DNA of 5,370 nucleotides from Clostridia bacterium (GTDB lineage Bacteria > Bacillota > Clostridia > Oscillospirales > CAG-272). The stretch lies in the NCBI GenBank assembly GCA_017397205.1, contig JAFQJX010000076.1, positions 1 through 5,370 on the forward strand. Reading direction: 5' to 3'. Shown in pieces: positions 4,277-5,370 of this stretch. The position numbers and the translations under genes were made by a program. The notes beneath the pieces were generated by a model, which was not told the DNA's origin, searched no databases, and saw nothing but the letters and a program-made list of their open reading frames with translations. Numbering within the stretch: the first letter of the stretch is position 1; every line of letters begins with the position of its first letter.

Positions 4277-5370
<1,094 letters not shown>

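Overview
The window looks like chromosomal core sequence from a spore-forming Firmicute of the class Clostridia, probably a relatively GC-rich Oscillospirales-type gut anaerobe. Supporting this are a complete spoIIA operon (spoIIAA-spoIIAB-sigF), a groESL operon under a perfect CIRCE operator, strong AGGAG-type ribosome sites, and a DUF1858 (hybrid-cluster-protein-associated) gene start. The genus cannot be read from the sequence.

Layout. Positions 1-71 hold the 5' end of a minus-strand gene for a DUF1858-type protein. It has a full-consensus promoter (147-119) and a hairpin between its Shine-Dalgarno and start codon. A 500-base gap separates it from the divergent prfB. In the middle of that gap is a 279-bp element bounded by a perfect 27-bp inverted repeat (166-192 / 418-444), resembling a MITE or a structured RNA-like repeat, and it lies between the two divergent promoters without disrupting either. 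prfB (572-1684, release factor 2) starts with TTG and lacks the usual programmed frameshift. It is followed by an unrecognised small two-helix membrane protein (1707-1985) and a strong terminator (2043-2081).

The spoIIA operon (2267-3788) has what looks like a sigma-A promoter with an abnormally long 21-nt spacer and a candidate Spo0A box in the -35 region. This recalls Bacillus spoIIG/spoIIE rather than the sigma-H promoter of Bacillus spoIIA. SpoIIAA (anti-anti-sigma), SpoIIAB (anti-sigma kinase) and sigma-F form the partner-switching module that turns on forespore transcription; the genes are translationally linked and end at a terminator (3790-3824). The groESL operon follows: sigma-A promoter, CIRCE operator over the start point, a GNRA hairpin in the leader, groES (3980-4264) and groEL (4277 to the window edge, incomplete).

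All the recognisable genes belong to well-known families. The less ordinary material is non-coding: the inverted-repeat element, the hairpin-spaced ribosome site, the spoIIG-like spoIIA promoter, and the frameshift-free prfB. I see no clear sign of an undescribed multi-gene system.
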